A stretch of 64,000 nt of DNA, from contig NZ_JADWYI010000001.1 of the NCBI RefSeq assembly GCF_016904885.1, positions 1,302,001 through 1,366,000 of the forward strand. The letters are read 5' to 3'. The DNA comes from Archangium primigenium (lineage in GTDB: Bacteria > Myxococcota > Myxococcia > Myxococcales > Myxococcaceae). The notes below the pieces were generated by a model that was given only the letters and a program-made list of their open reading frames with translations, searched no databases and had not been told where the DNA came from. A program made the position numbers and the translations under genes. Shown here piece by piece: positions 56,465 to 64,000 of the stretch (positions are counted from its first letter, which is position 1; every line of letters starts with the position of its first letter).

Positions 56465-57226
56465 ATGATCATTTCCACGATCTTCCTGCTCGCCTCCGCT
56501 CCGGTCGTCCCCCCCACCCGCAACACCGTGGCCCCCGAGATGGGCGTGCCGTTCGCCTGTGGCCGGGTCTTCCCGGTCAGCCAGGGCCACGACACGGGCA
56601 GTCACCTGCAGAATGACACGTACGCCTGGGACTTCCGCATGCCCATCGGCACCCCCATCGTCTCGGCACAGGACGGCAAGGTGCGCATGGCGCGGGGTGA
56701 CAGCACCCAGGGCGCGTGTGATCCGAAGATGGCCTCGTTCGCCAACTACGTCGTCGTGGAGCACGCGGGCAACGTGGAGACCCAGTACCTGCACTTCAGC
56801 GCCGTGGTGGTGAAGCCCGGCGACACGGTGCGCAAGGGTCAGCTGCTCGGGTACTCGGGCAACACGGGCTGGTCCTGCGGCCCCCACCTGCACTTCAAGG
56901 TGGCCAGCACCCAGGGCCCGGGGTGGAACAACCCGTCCGTGCCGGCGCGCATCGCCGGGTACGGCGACCCCATGCGCGACACCCTCGTCGCCGCGCCCGT
57001 GTGCGGCAACACGGGCGAGCTGCCGATGATGGCCACCAACGACGAGCGCCGGGCCTCGCAGCCCCTGGCTCCCGTGGTGTCCACCAACGAGGGCGAGCAG
57101 GCCTCGGGCGGTATTCCTCCCGGCGCCAAGGAGATCCTCGAGCGCGTGGCGCGCCCGGCGGCCAACACGCTGCGCACGCCGCCCAACGCCCAGGCCTTCG
57201 ACGACGGCTCGGGCGGCGCGAACTAG
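56465..57226 (+). CDS. M23-family metallopeptidase
   Basis: A 253-residue predicted secreted peptidoglycan endopeptidase. A short signal-like N-terminus (MIISTIFLLASAP) precedes a LytM domain: SHLQNDTYAWDFRMP supplies the first zinc ligands and CGPHLHFKV the catalytic HxH. VKPGDTVRKGQLLGYSGNTG is a family hallmark. The C-terminal 70 residues are low complexity. Start at ATG 56465. Convergent with the kinase-STAND gene, their TAG stops overlapping in CTAG. Confidence 0.88.
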   Translation: MIISTIFLLASAPVVPPTRNTVAPEMGVPFACGRVFPVSQGHDTGSHLQNDTYAWDFRMPIGTPIVSAQDGKVRMARGDSTQGACDPKMASFANYVVVEHAGNVETQYLHFSAVVVKPGDTVRKGQLLGYSGNTGWSCGPHLHFKVASTQGPGWNNPSVPARIAGYGDPMRDTLVAAPVCGNTGELPMMATNDERRASQPLAPVVSTNEGEQASGGIPPGAKEILERVARPAANTLRTPPNAQAFDDGSGGAN

Positions 57227-60033
57227 GGCTGGTCCTCCTCGGCCGGGCGGCTCGCTTCCACGGGCCGCTCGCGCAGCCGCTCGAGCACCGGGTCCAGGCG
57301 CTCCTTGAAGCCCTGGACCCGCTCGCGCTCGTGCCGCAGCAACTCCTCCACGCGCGCCTGCTGGGCCCGCCGCCGCGCCCGCTGGGTGCGCCGCAGCTCG
57401 GACACGAACGTCTCCTTCTGCTGGAGGAGTTCCTCGGCGAGCCGCACCACCTCCTGCTCCGTCTCCTCCCGGGAGCGCCGCGCCTCCAGCCACTCGCGCT
57501 CCTCGACGCGCGCGGTGCGCAGGGTCTCGTGGGCGCGCAGCCCCTCCGCCCGGGCCGAGGCCTCCACCCGGCGGGCGCCTTCCTCCGCCCGCCGGGCCTC
57601 CTCCTCGGCCATCCGGGCCCGCTCGGCCTGGAGCGTGGCTTCCTGACGGGCCTCGTGCGCGAAGCTCCCGGCCACCGCCGTCGCGAGCCCCAACACCCCC
57701 AGGGAGAGCGCGCCGAGCAGGCGCCGGTTGCGCGCCCGCCGCGCCCGCCGCGCCCGCCGCTCGAACGCGGCGTCCAGGAAGTCGCGCTGCAGGGGCGGCA
57801 GCTCCCCGGTGGCGCGCCGCGCGAGGAAGCGCCGGGCCTCCTCCAGCCGCTCGTCCCGCCACAGCAGACCCGGGATGGAGTCGTGCTCCCGCCAGGTGAG
57901 CGCCGCCTGGTACAGGTCATCGAGGAACGTCGTGTCCTCCCGGCGCTCGTCCAGCCAGCGGCGCAGCACGGCGCTGTCCTGGAGCAGGGCGTCATGGGCG
58001 AGCTCCACCACCGTGTCCGGGTCCCCGTCCCCACCGGAGCGCAGCCGCAGCAGCCGGGTGCGCACCAGCACCTCGGCCAGTCGCCACGTCTCCCCCGGCG
58101 CGCCGGTGAGGGCGCCCAGCTCCTCCGTGGAGACCGGGAGCCGGGTGTGCTCGGCCGTCACCAGCCGGGTGCACAGAATCCGCGCCAGGGCATGGTCGGC
58201 CGTGGACAGCCCCGTGAGCACGGCGTCGGCCGCGCGCCCGAGCGCCGTGGTGAGCCCGCCCAGGGTCCGCGCCGCCCCGAGCGTGAGCCGGCGGCCCTCC
58301 CGGTCACGCGTGTCCCACGCGGTGGTGGCGGCGAACTGCAAGAGCGCGAGCGCGTCGGGGGCGCCCTCCAGGGCGTGCAGCAAGTCCTCCACCTGCTCGG
58401 GCGCCTCGAAGAGGTGGCCCGCGCGCTCGGCGGGCCGCAGCAGGGCCTCGCGCAGCTCGTCCCGCGCGGGGGGCGCCAGCAGGAACAGCCCCGGGGTGAG
58501 CTCCGCGAGGAAGCGCTCGTCCTCGCCCACGCGGTCCATCCACTCCGAGCGCAGCGCGAGCACGAGCCGCAGCGGGGATGACACGTCATCGGCGATGCCC
58601 GCCAGGCACGCGAGGAAGGCCCGGCGCTCGCGCGCGTCCGGCCCGCGCGTGTACAGCTCCTCGAACGGGTCCACGAAGACGAGCATCTTGCGGTGGTTGC
58701 ACCGGGCGTTGGCGCGCAGGGCGTTGCCCGCGTAGCCGGGCTCGGAGGCCAGTCGCCGCACGAGCTCGCGCTGCCGCGGGCTGTCCGGGGCGGGCGGGTC
58801 GGACGGGTTCTCCAGGGACTCGAGCAGCCGGGCCAGGGCCGCCAGCGGGTGGGCGCCGGGGCGCAGCACGTGCGTGTCCCACTCGACGCCCGAGCGCCCG
58901 AGCGCGGGGATGAGCCCCGCGCGCACGAGCGACGTCTTGCCCGTGCCCGGCGCCCCGACGACGGCGAGCAGCGGCCGCTCCTGCAGGCGCTGCGTGAGCG
59001 CGGCGATCTCCCGGGCGCGGCCGAAGAAGTGGTCCGTGTCCCCCTCCCGGAAGGCCGAGGGCCCCGGGTAGGGACACTGGTCGACGTACAGCTCGCGCCC
59101 GGCCTGGCCCGGCAGGAAGGGCTCCAGGGCGCCAAGGAGCGTGGCCGCGTCCGGCATGCGCTCCTCCCGGTCCTTCAGGAGGCAGCGGTCCACCACGGCC
59201 GCCAGGCCCCGGGGCAGCGCGGGAAAGAGCGTCTGCAGGCGCGGCATGGGCTCGGTGAGCCGCCCCGTCACGGACGGATCCTTGCCGCCGAGCACCCCCA
59301 GCGGGTGCTGCCCGGAGAGCATCTGGAAGAGCATGATGCCCACGGCCCACAGGTCCGTGCGGTGGTCCACCGCCCCGCCGTTGCCCCACTGCTCCGGGGA
59401 CAGGTACGCGAGGCTGTCCGGCAGCGCGCCCCGGCGCGTGAGGTCCTCCCCGTTGTCGTCGAGCAGGCCGCCGCCGTCGCTCGTGCGCCAGGGCACGTCG
59501 CGCGGCAGGGACTCGCCGCGCAACAGCCGCGAGACGCCGAAGTCGAGCACCTTGATGCCGCCCGTGTCCGTCACGAAGACGTTCTCCGGCTTGAGGTCGT
59601 GGTGGACGACGCCCTGGGCGTGCGCGAACGCGAGCGCCCGCACCACGGGCACCATCCACTCCACGGCGCGCGCCGGGGGCAGGCGCTTGCGCTGGACGAG
59701 TGCGCGCAGCGTCTGGCCCTGCAGGTACTCGAGCACCAGGAAGGGGCCGCCCGCGTACTGACCGACCTCGTGCAGGGCCGCGATGTGCTCGTGCACCAGG
59801 CGCGCGGTGACCTGGGTGAGGTCCATGTCCGGCAGGCGCGGGAACAACAGCAGCACCCGGCGGCCCATGCGCGTGTCCCGCGCGAGGAAGGCCCGGCCCC
59901 GGCGCTCGCCGCTCAACTCGCGGATGAGCTCGTAGTGCCGCAGCCACAGCCCGGGCACGAGCGGCGGCGGCCGCGCGGGCTGGGGAAGACGGGGGGATTC
60001 GGGCGGTCGGGCCTGACGCTCGCTCTGGCTCAT
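57223..60033 (-). CDS. kinase-like and nSTAND1 protein with membrane segment and coiled coil
   Basis: A 936-residue multidomain protein. Residues 33-310 have a Ser/Thr kinase fold with HHDLKPEN (Asp 146) and DFG (164-166), but the glycine loop is degenerate and no lysine stands at the VAIK position: GRRVLLLFP at 57-65. Residues about 320-770 form an nSTAND1 P-loop unit: [17 protein letters not shown], Walker [11 protein letters not shown] (361-370) and Walker [13 protein letters not shown] basic [10 protein letters not shown] stretch precedes a membrane segment ([20 protein letters not shown]), and the end is a long Glu/Arg coiled coil. ATG 60033 with GGAGAG upstream. Likely a membrane-tethered signalling NTPase. 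Confidence 0.85.
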   Translation of the reverse strand: MSQSERQARPPESPRLPQPARPPPLVPGLWLRHYELIRELSGERRGRAFLARDTRMGRRVLLLFPRLPDMDLTQVTARLVHEHIAALHEVGQYAGGPFLVLEYLQGQTLRALVQRKRLPPARAVEWMVPVVRALAFAHAQGVVHHDLKPENVFVTDTGGIKVLDFGVSRLLRGESLPRDVPWRTSDGGGLLDDNGEDLTRRGALPDSLAYLSPEQWGNGGAVDHRTDLWAVGIMLFQMLSGQHPLGVLGGKDPSVTGRLTEPMPRLQTLFPALPRGLAAVVDRCLLKDREERMPDAATLLGALEPFLPGQAGRELYVDQCPYPGPSAFREGDTDHFFGRAREIAALTQRLQERPLLAVVGAPGTGKTSLVRAGLIPALGRSGVEWDTHVLRPGAHPLAALARLLESLENPSDPPAPDSPRQRELVRRLASEPGYAGNALRANARCNHRKMLVFVDPFEELYTRGPDARERRAFLACLAGIADDVSSPLRLVLALRSEWMDRVGEDERFLAELTPGLFLLAPPARDELREALLRPAERAGHLFEAPEQVEDLLHALEGAPDALALLQFAATTAWDTRDREGRRLTLGAARTLGGLTTALGRAADAVLTGLSTADHALARILCTRLVTAEHTRLPVSTEELGALTGAPGETWRLAEVLVRTRLLRLRSGGDGDPDTVVELAHDALLQDSAVLRRWLDERREDTTFLDDLYQAALTWREHDSIPGLLWRDERLEEARRFLARRATGELPPLQRDFLDAAFERRARRARRARNRRLLGALSLGVLGLATAVAGSFAHEARQEATLQAERARMAEEEARRAEEGARRVEASARAEGLRAHETLRTARVEEREWLEARRSREETEQEVVRLAEELLQQKETFVSELRRTQRARRRAQQARVEELLRHERERVQGFKERLDPVLERLRERPVEASRPAEEDQP

Positions 60034-60268
60034 GACGGGGCGCTCTCCGCTTCGCGGGCCCCGGCCACTGGAGGGCCGGGGCGTCGGTCTGTCAGGAGTG
60101 CCCGTCTGGCGGGGCGCGGGGGGGGAAGGCGTTCCTTCCCGCACAGGGCCTGCCTGGCACTCCGGCCGCCACCCGTTCCCCACCCCTGCCCCTACAGCGG
60201 CGGTTCCATGATGGCCATGGACGCGGGTTTGACTACCGGGGCGCCAGGACAGGCACGGTGTCGGCCAG

Positions 60269-61963
60269 TCAGCGCAGCCGGAGCAGGGCGCGCGCCGCCT
60301 CGCGGCCGGAGCGCAGCCCGCCCTGGACCGATTCACCGAAGCGCGCGCCGAGGGCCTCCAACAAGACGCCGAAGCGCTCCAGGCCCGCGCGGCGCACGGC
60401 GCGGGTGGTGCCGGCGAGGCTCGCCGAGGCCAAGAGCGCGCCCGCGCCCGCGAGCAGCGCGAAGAGCGCGCCCGCGTTGAGGAAGTAGTCCACGCCGAGC
60501 AGGGGCCCCTCCACGTAGGCGCGCACCACGCGGTAGCCCACGTGCGCGAGCAGCGCGAAGAGGGGCAGGTTGATAAGCGGCAGCAGCAGCCAGCGCGCGG
60601 TGCGCCACCAACGGGCCACGGCCCCGGCCACCGCGGTGGTGAGCGTGTAGCGCCAGGCGCTGGCGCGCGCCGCCTTGAGCTCCGCGAGCAGGGTGTCCAG
60701 GTCCGGCAGGCCCAGCGCCTCCGGGGTGAGGCCCCCCGCGTACGCGAGGCTCCGCGCCTCGGTGAGCGAGGCGCGCGCGGCGGACTCCACCGCCAGGTCG
60801 TCCTCGAAGGGCTCCACCACCGCCGTCTCCGCGGCGCGCGCCCGGGTGCGCTCGCGCACCGCGTCCAGCACCGTGGTGGTGGCCGCCACCGCGAGCCCCA
60901 CCGGCAGGTTGCGCCGGGCCACCAGCGTGGCCGCGCCCAGCCCCCCCACGCCCGCGGTGGACAGCCGCATGCCCCAGGCGGCCGGGCCCCAGAAGCGCCC
61001 CGCGGCCTGCTCCCGCACCTCCGAGGCCAGGTGGCCCTGCGCGAGCACCAGCCGCGCGTCGAAGTCCTCGCGCAGCGCGGTGGCGGCCCGGCCCATGCCC
61101 GCGGCCAGCGCGGCGCCCGCCCGCGCGAGCGTGTCCTCCGTCTCCTTCAGCGCGCCCTCCACCCGCGTGCCCAGCTCCGTGAGCGCGCCCCGGGCATTGT
61201 CGCGCCGCACCCGCTCGGCCACCGTCTCGCTCGCCAGGGACTGGAGGTGGAAGAGCAGGGCGCCGAACTCGCCGGATGGATCCTGCCCCTGCTGCGCCGC
61301 GCGGCCGCTGATGGCGAAGACGGGCACGGCCTCCAGCGCCAGCCCGTAGCGCTCCGCGGCGAGCCGACGCGCCTGAGACTTGAGGGCCTCGCGCGACTCG
61401 GCCGACAGCTCGTCCGCGAAATTGATGAGGAACACGAGTGCGCGGCGCCGGGCGAACTCCGCGAGGAACTCGGCCTGGGAGGACTCGGCGACGCTGCCGC
61501 GGTGCATGACGACGAGGGCCACGTCCGCGCGCTCCAGCGCCCCGCGCGCCACCTCGCGGTGCGCCGTGGCCACGCTGTTGAGGTCCGGCGTGTCGATGAA
61601 CACCTGGCCGCTCCACAGGCCCCGAGGCCCCGGCGTGTAGCGCACCACGCGCGCGCCCACCTGGCCCAGGTCCTCCAGCGCGAGCCCCTCGGGGGCGAAC
61701 ACGGTGGCGGCGGTGCTCGTGGGCCGATCCTCTCCCTCGCGCGCGAGCGCCTGGCCGGCCAGGGCGTTGAGCAGGGTGGACTTGCCCGCGCCCGTGGCGC
61801 CCACCAGCGCGACGGTGAGCGGCACCTCTCGCCGTGCATGTCCGCGCGCGTAGTCCTGGCGCAGGCGCTCCAGCCGGGCCGCGTGGGGCTGGAGCGCGGG
61901 CAACTGGCGCGCGTCGGAAAGGAGGCGCTCCAAGGACTCGGAGTCGGGCAGGGTATCGTCCAC
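60269..61963 (-). CDS. dynamin-like membrane GTPase
   Basis: A 564-residue protein. The P-loop is VALVGATGAGKSTLLNALAG, switch region STAATVFAP, G3-like FIDTPDLNS and G4-like NFADEL in place of NKxD. A helical region follows, then hydrophobic segments in the C-terminal third (LLLPLINLPLFALLAHVGY, LFALLAGAGALLASAS), a basic end and an LLRLR terminus. It fits bacterial dynamin- or YcjX/Era-like GTPases acting at membranes. GTG 61963 has GCGAGG upstream; TTG 61981 would add six residues. Tandem with, and upstream of, the kinase-STAND gene (235 bp gap). Confidence 0.8.
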   Translation of the reverse strand: MDDTLPDSESLERLLSDARQLPALQPHAARLERLRQDYARGHARREVPLTVALVGATGAGKSTLLNALAGQALAREGEDRPTSTAATVFAPEGLALEDLGQVGARVVRYTPGPRGLWSGQVFIDTPDLNSVATAHREVARGALERADVALVVMHRGSVAESSQAEFLAEFARRRALVFLINFADELSAESREALKSQARRLAAERYGLALEAVPVFAISGRAAQQGQDPSGEFGALLFHLQSLASETVAERVRRDNARGALTELGTRVEGALKETEDTLARAGAALAAGMGRAATALREDFDARLVLAQGHLASEVREQAAGRFWGPAAWGMRLSTAGVGGLGAATLVARRNLPVGLAVAATTTVLDAVRERTRARAAETAVVEPFEDDLAVESAARASLTEARSLAYAGGLTPEALGLPDLDTLLAELKAARASAWRYTLTTAVAGAVARWWRTARWLLLPLINLPLFALLAHVGYRVVRAYVEGPLLGVDYFLNAGALFALLAGAGALLASASLAGTTRAVRRAGLERFGVLLEALGARFGESVQGGLRSGREAARALLRLR

Positions 61964-62092
61964 GGCGCCGAGCCTCGCCAAGCCGCGCGCCCCTGCCCAG
62001 CGCGGAATGGCCCCGAGCGCTGACGCCGCGCGTCATGCGTTGGGGAGTACACGGGGGGAGACGGGAGGGTGGTGTGCTCCCAGGCGCGCTCC

Positions 62093-62098
62093 TAGGCT
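62093..62098 (+). promoter_or_regulatory. candidate -10 element for a leaderless transcript
   Basis: TAGGCT 6 bp before ATG 62105; no Shine-Dalgarno. Confidence 0.4.
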
Positions 62099-62104
62099 GA
62101 CGCG

Positions 62105-63400
62105 ATGACTTTCCCGTCCTTGTCCCAGGCGCCCGCGCCCCGGGTCGGCCTCCACCGGCACCTGTATGTCCAGGTGCTGGTGGCCATCACGCTCGGCGCG
62201 CTGCTCGGCCACTTCTTCCCCTCGCTCGGCGCGTCCATGAAGCCGCTGGGCGATGGCTTCATCAAGCTGGTGAAGATGATCATCGCGCCGGTCATCTTCC
62301 TCACGGTGGTGACGGGCATCGCGGGCTCGCATGACCTGGGCAAGGTGGGGCGCGTGGCCGTCAAGGCGTTCGCCTACTTCCTCACCTTCTCCACGCTCGC
62401 GCTGGTGGTGGGCATGGTCATCGCCAACGTGGTGCGGCCGGGGGCGGGGATGAACATCGACCCGGCCACGCTGGATGCCGGGTCGGTGTCCGGCTACGCG
62501 ACCAAGGCGCACGAGCAGCACCTGACGTCCTTCCTGCTCAACATCATCCCCACCACGGTGGTGAGCGCCTTCTCCGAGGGGGAGATCCTCCAGGTGCTCT
62601 TCGTCTCCATCCTGTTCGGCGTGGCGCTGTCGCTCGTGGGCGAGAAGGGCCGGCCGGTGGTGGACCTCCTGCACTCGCTGAGCATCGCCTTCTTCAAGCT
62701 CGTGGGCATCCTGATGAAGGTGGCGCCAGTGGGCGCGTTCGGCGCGTTCGCCTTCACCATCGGCAAGTACGGCATCGGCGCCATCGCGAACCTGGCGGCG
62801 CTGGTGCTCACCTTCTACGCGACGTCGGCGGTGTTCGTGCTCGTCATCCTGGGGGCGGTGGCGCGCTTCAACGGCTTCTCCATCCTGCGGCTCATCCGCT
62901 ACCTCAAGGCGGAGCTGCTGCTCGTGCTGGGCACCAGCTCGTCCGAGTCCGCGCTGCCCAACCTCATCGAGAAGATGGTGCGCGCGGGCTGCCCCCAGCC
63001 CATCGTGGCGCTGGTGGTGCCCACCGGCTACTCCTTCAACCTGGATGGCACCAACATCTACATGACGCTGGCGGCGCTGTTCATCGCGCAGGCCACCAAC
63101 ACGCCCCTGACCCTGGGCCAGCAGGTGCTGCTCCTGCTCGTGGCGATGCTCAGCTCCAAGGGGGCCGCGGGCGTGACGGGCGCGGGCTTCATCACCCTGG
63201 CGGCCACGCTGTCCGTGGTGCCCACCGTGCCCGTGGCGGGCATGGCGCTCATCCTGGGCGTGGACCGCTTCATGTCCGAGTGCCGCTCGCTCACCAACTT
63301 CATCGGCAACGCCGTGGCCACGGTGGTGGTGGCCCGGTGGGAGGGGGGGCTGGACAAGGCGGCCCTCGACGCCGCGCTCGAGGGCAAGTCGCTCTCCTAG
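62105..63400 (+). CDS. dicarboxylate/amino acid:cation symporter (DctA/GltP family)
   Basis: A 431-residue inner-membrane symporter. [19 protein letters not shown] opens the protein. The serine-rich hairpin is [17 protein letters not shown] and the substrate/Na+ motif [19 protein letters not shown]. Eight hydrophobic segments plus two re-entrant loops fit the DAACS family, which imports C4-dicarboxylates or glutamate/aspartate. ATG 62105 with TAGGCT 6 bp upstream suggests a leaderless transcript. The TAG stop overlaps that of the convergent Kef-type gene. Confidence 0.93.
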   Translation: MTFPSLSQAPAPRVGLHRHLYVQVLVAITLGALLGHFFPSLGASMKPLGDGFIKLVKMIIAPVIFLTVVTGIAGSHDLGKVGRVAVKAFAYFLTFSTLALVVGMVIANVVRPGAGMNIDPATLDAGSVSGYATKAHEQHLTSFLLNIIPTTVVSAFSEGEILQVLFVSILFGVALSLVGEKGRPVVDLLHSLSIAFFKLVGILMKVAPVGAFGAFAFTIGKYGIGAIANLAALVLTFYATSAVFVLVILGAVARFNGFSILRLIRYLKAELLLVLGTSSSESALPNLIEKMVRAGCPQPIVALVVPTGYSFNLDGTNIYMTLAALFIAQATNTPLTLGQQVLLLLVAMLSSKGAAGVTGAGFITLAATLSVVPTVPVAGMALILGVDRFMSECRSLTNFIGNAVATVVVARWEGGLDKAALDAALEGKSLS

Positions 63401-64000
63401 AGCGTCTTCTCGCGCGCGTCGCGGTCGAAGAGCTGCTCCAGCTCCTCGCGGGCCTTGAGCGCCAGTTGGGCGAGCTTCTCCACGTCGCCCTGGTGCTGGT
63501 AGGTGGACTCGAGCAGCGCCTCGTCGTGCTGGCGGAAGCGCTCCACGGTGCTCTTGCTCTCGCTGAAGGAGAAGCCGAGCGCCTCGAGCACGTCGCCGGT
63601 GAGCTCCAGGCTGCCCGCGTACGTCTCGCGCATGATGTGGGTGATGCCGAGGGCGCGCAGCCGGTAGGCGTGCTGGCGGTTGCGCGCGCGGGCGAAGAGC
63701 GCGAGGTGGGGGAAGTGCTGGCGCACCGTCTCCGCCGTGCGCACCGAGGCCTCCACGTCGTCGATGGCCAGCACGAAGACGCGCGCCTTGTCCGCGCGCG
63801 CTGCCCGCAGCAGCTCCAGGCGCGAGGCGTCGCCGTAGAAGACGTGGGTGTTGCCGAACTTGGTGATGAACTGGATGTGCTCGGCGTTGATGTCCAGGGC
63901 GGTGAAGCCGATGCGGCGCGCGCGCAGGAGCCGCGCCACCACCTGGCCCACGCGCCCCAGCCCCGCGATGATGACGGGCTGGTCCTCCTCGGGGGACACG
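63397..64000 (-). CDS. Kef-type K+ efflux protein, C-terminal RCK part (5' end outside window)
   Basis: About 200 codons of the C-terminus of a larger gene. [18 protein letters not shown] is the Rossmann start of an RCK/TrkA-N domain; [16 protein letters not shown] and [14 protein letters not shown] continue it. A helical tail follows ([14 protein letters not shown]) as in KefB/KefC, which export K+ when glutathione adducts bind. The membrane part should lie beyond 64000. A GTG near 63999 is probably internal. Confidence 0.85.
   Translation of the reverse strand, partial: VSPEEDQPVIIAGLGRVGQVVARLLRARRIGFTALDINAEHIQFITKFGNTHVFYGDASRLELLRAARADKARVFVLAIDDVEASVRTAETVRQHFPHLALFARARNRQHAYRLRALGITHIMRETYAGSLELTGDVLEALGFSFSESKSTVERFRQHDEALLESTYQHQGDVEKLAQLALKAREELEQLFDRDAREKTL

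Overview
This 64 kb window is very GC-rich, densely coded chromosomal DNA. Its gene content points to a myxobacterium, most likely of the Cystobacter/Archangium/Myxococcus group. The pointers are a Wsp-like chemosensory operon with a CheR-TPR protein, many lipoproteins, a myxococcal-type lipoprotein toxin with its partner gene, a CrtI-type phytoene desaturase, a RIO kinase, a kinase-STAND protein and many stand-alone receiver domains. The species assignment is inference; no rRNA or tRNA gene was seen.

Layout. 1-5680 (minus): a PAS histidine kinase followed by CheW, CheR-TPR, CheW and a CHASE3 chemoreceptor cut by the window edge; the Che genes overlap by 4 bp. 5818-9865: two single-domain response regulators, a helix-turn-helix/PTS-EIIA fusion regulator and a cation/proton antiporter with a universal-stress-like tail. 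10044-13787: phytoene desaturase, a small STAS-like protein, a RIO kinase with an Arg/Pro/Gly-rich tail and a 55-residue protein. 14010-24598: a small secreted helical protein, a 1365-residue protein built on a 200-residue repeat, an ABC exporter, two conserved hypotheticals, a NUDIX hydrolase and an OPT transporter. 24671-32146: phosphoglycerate mutase, a large BNR-repeat lipoprotein, another lipoprotein, a DUF429 protein, an Rnl2-type RNA ligase, and a lipoprotein toxin/immunity pair. 32162-35924 (minus): a three-subunit molybdenum-flavin aldehyde oxidoreductase of PaoABC type. 36275-36831: two tandem RiPP-like precursor peptides closed by a strong hairpin. 36943-43834: SDR, outer-membrane lipoprotein, CDP-alcohol phosphatidyltransferase, TrpF-like protein, M3 peptidase, class I terpene synthase and a thioredoxin. 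44014-47567: a SUKH/acidic/histone-H1-like fusion, an AI-2E-type permease, a small acidic protein and a SanA-like protein. 47802-51299: F1 ATP synthase genes atpG-atpD-(secreted protein)-atpC without atpH or atpA. 51410-64000: a small thioredoxin-fold-like protein, ADP-ribosylglycohydrolase-like protein, holin-like membrane pair, acyl-CoA synthetase, TfoX-N protein, M23 peptidase, kinase-STAND protein, dynamin-like GTPase, dicarboxylate symporter and the end of a Kef-type K+ efflux protein.

Functional links. The clearest units are the Che operon, the PaoABC operon, the F1 ATP synthase operon, the toxin/immunity pair and the precursor pair. Several genes that lack a Shine-Dalgarno sequence carry a TAnnnT hexamer 5-10 bp before the start codon, which suggests leaderless transcription. 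Three convergent gene pairs end on the same CTAG, so their TAG stop codons overlap. The best candidates for undescribed biology are the orphan precursor pair, the SUKH-H1 fusion, the 200-residue-repeat protein, the kinase-STAND protein without the ATP-anchoring lysine, and the RNA ligase/DUF429/toxin neighbourhood.
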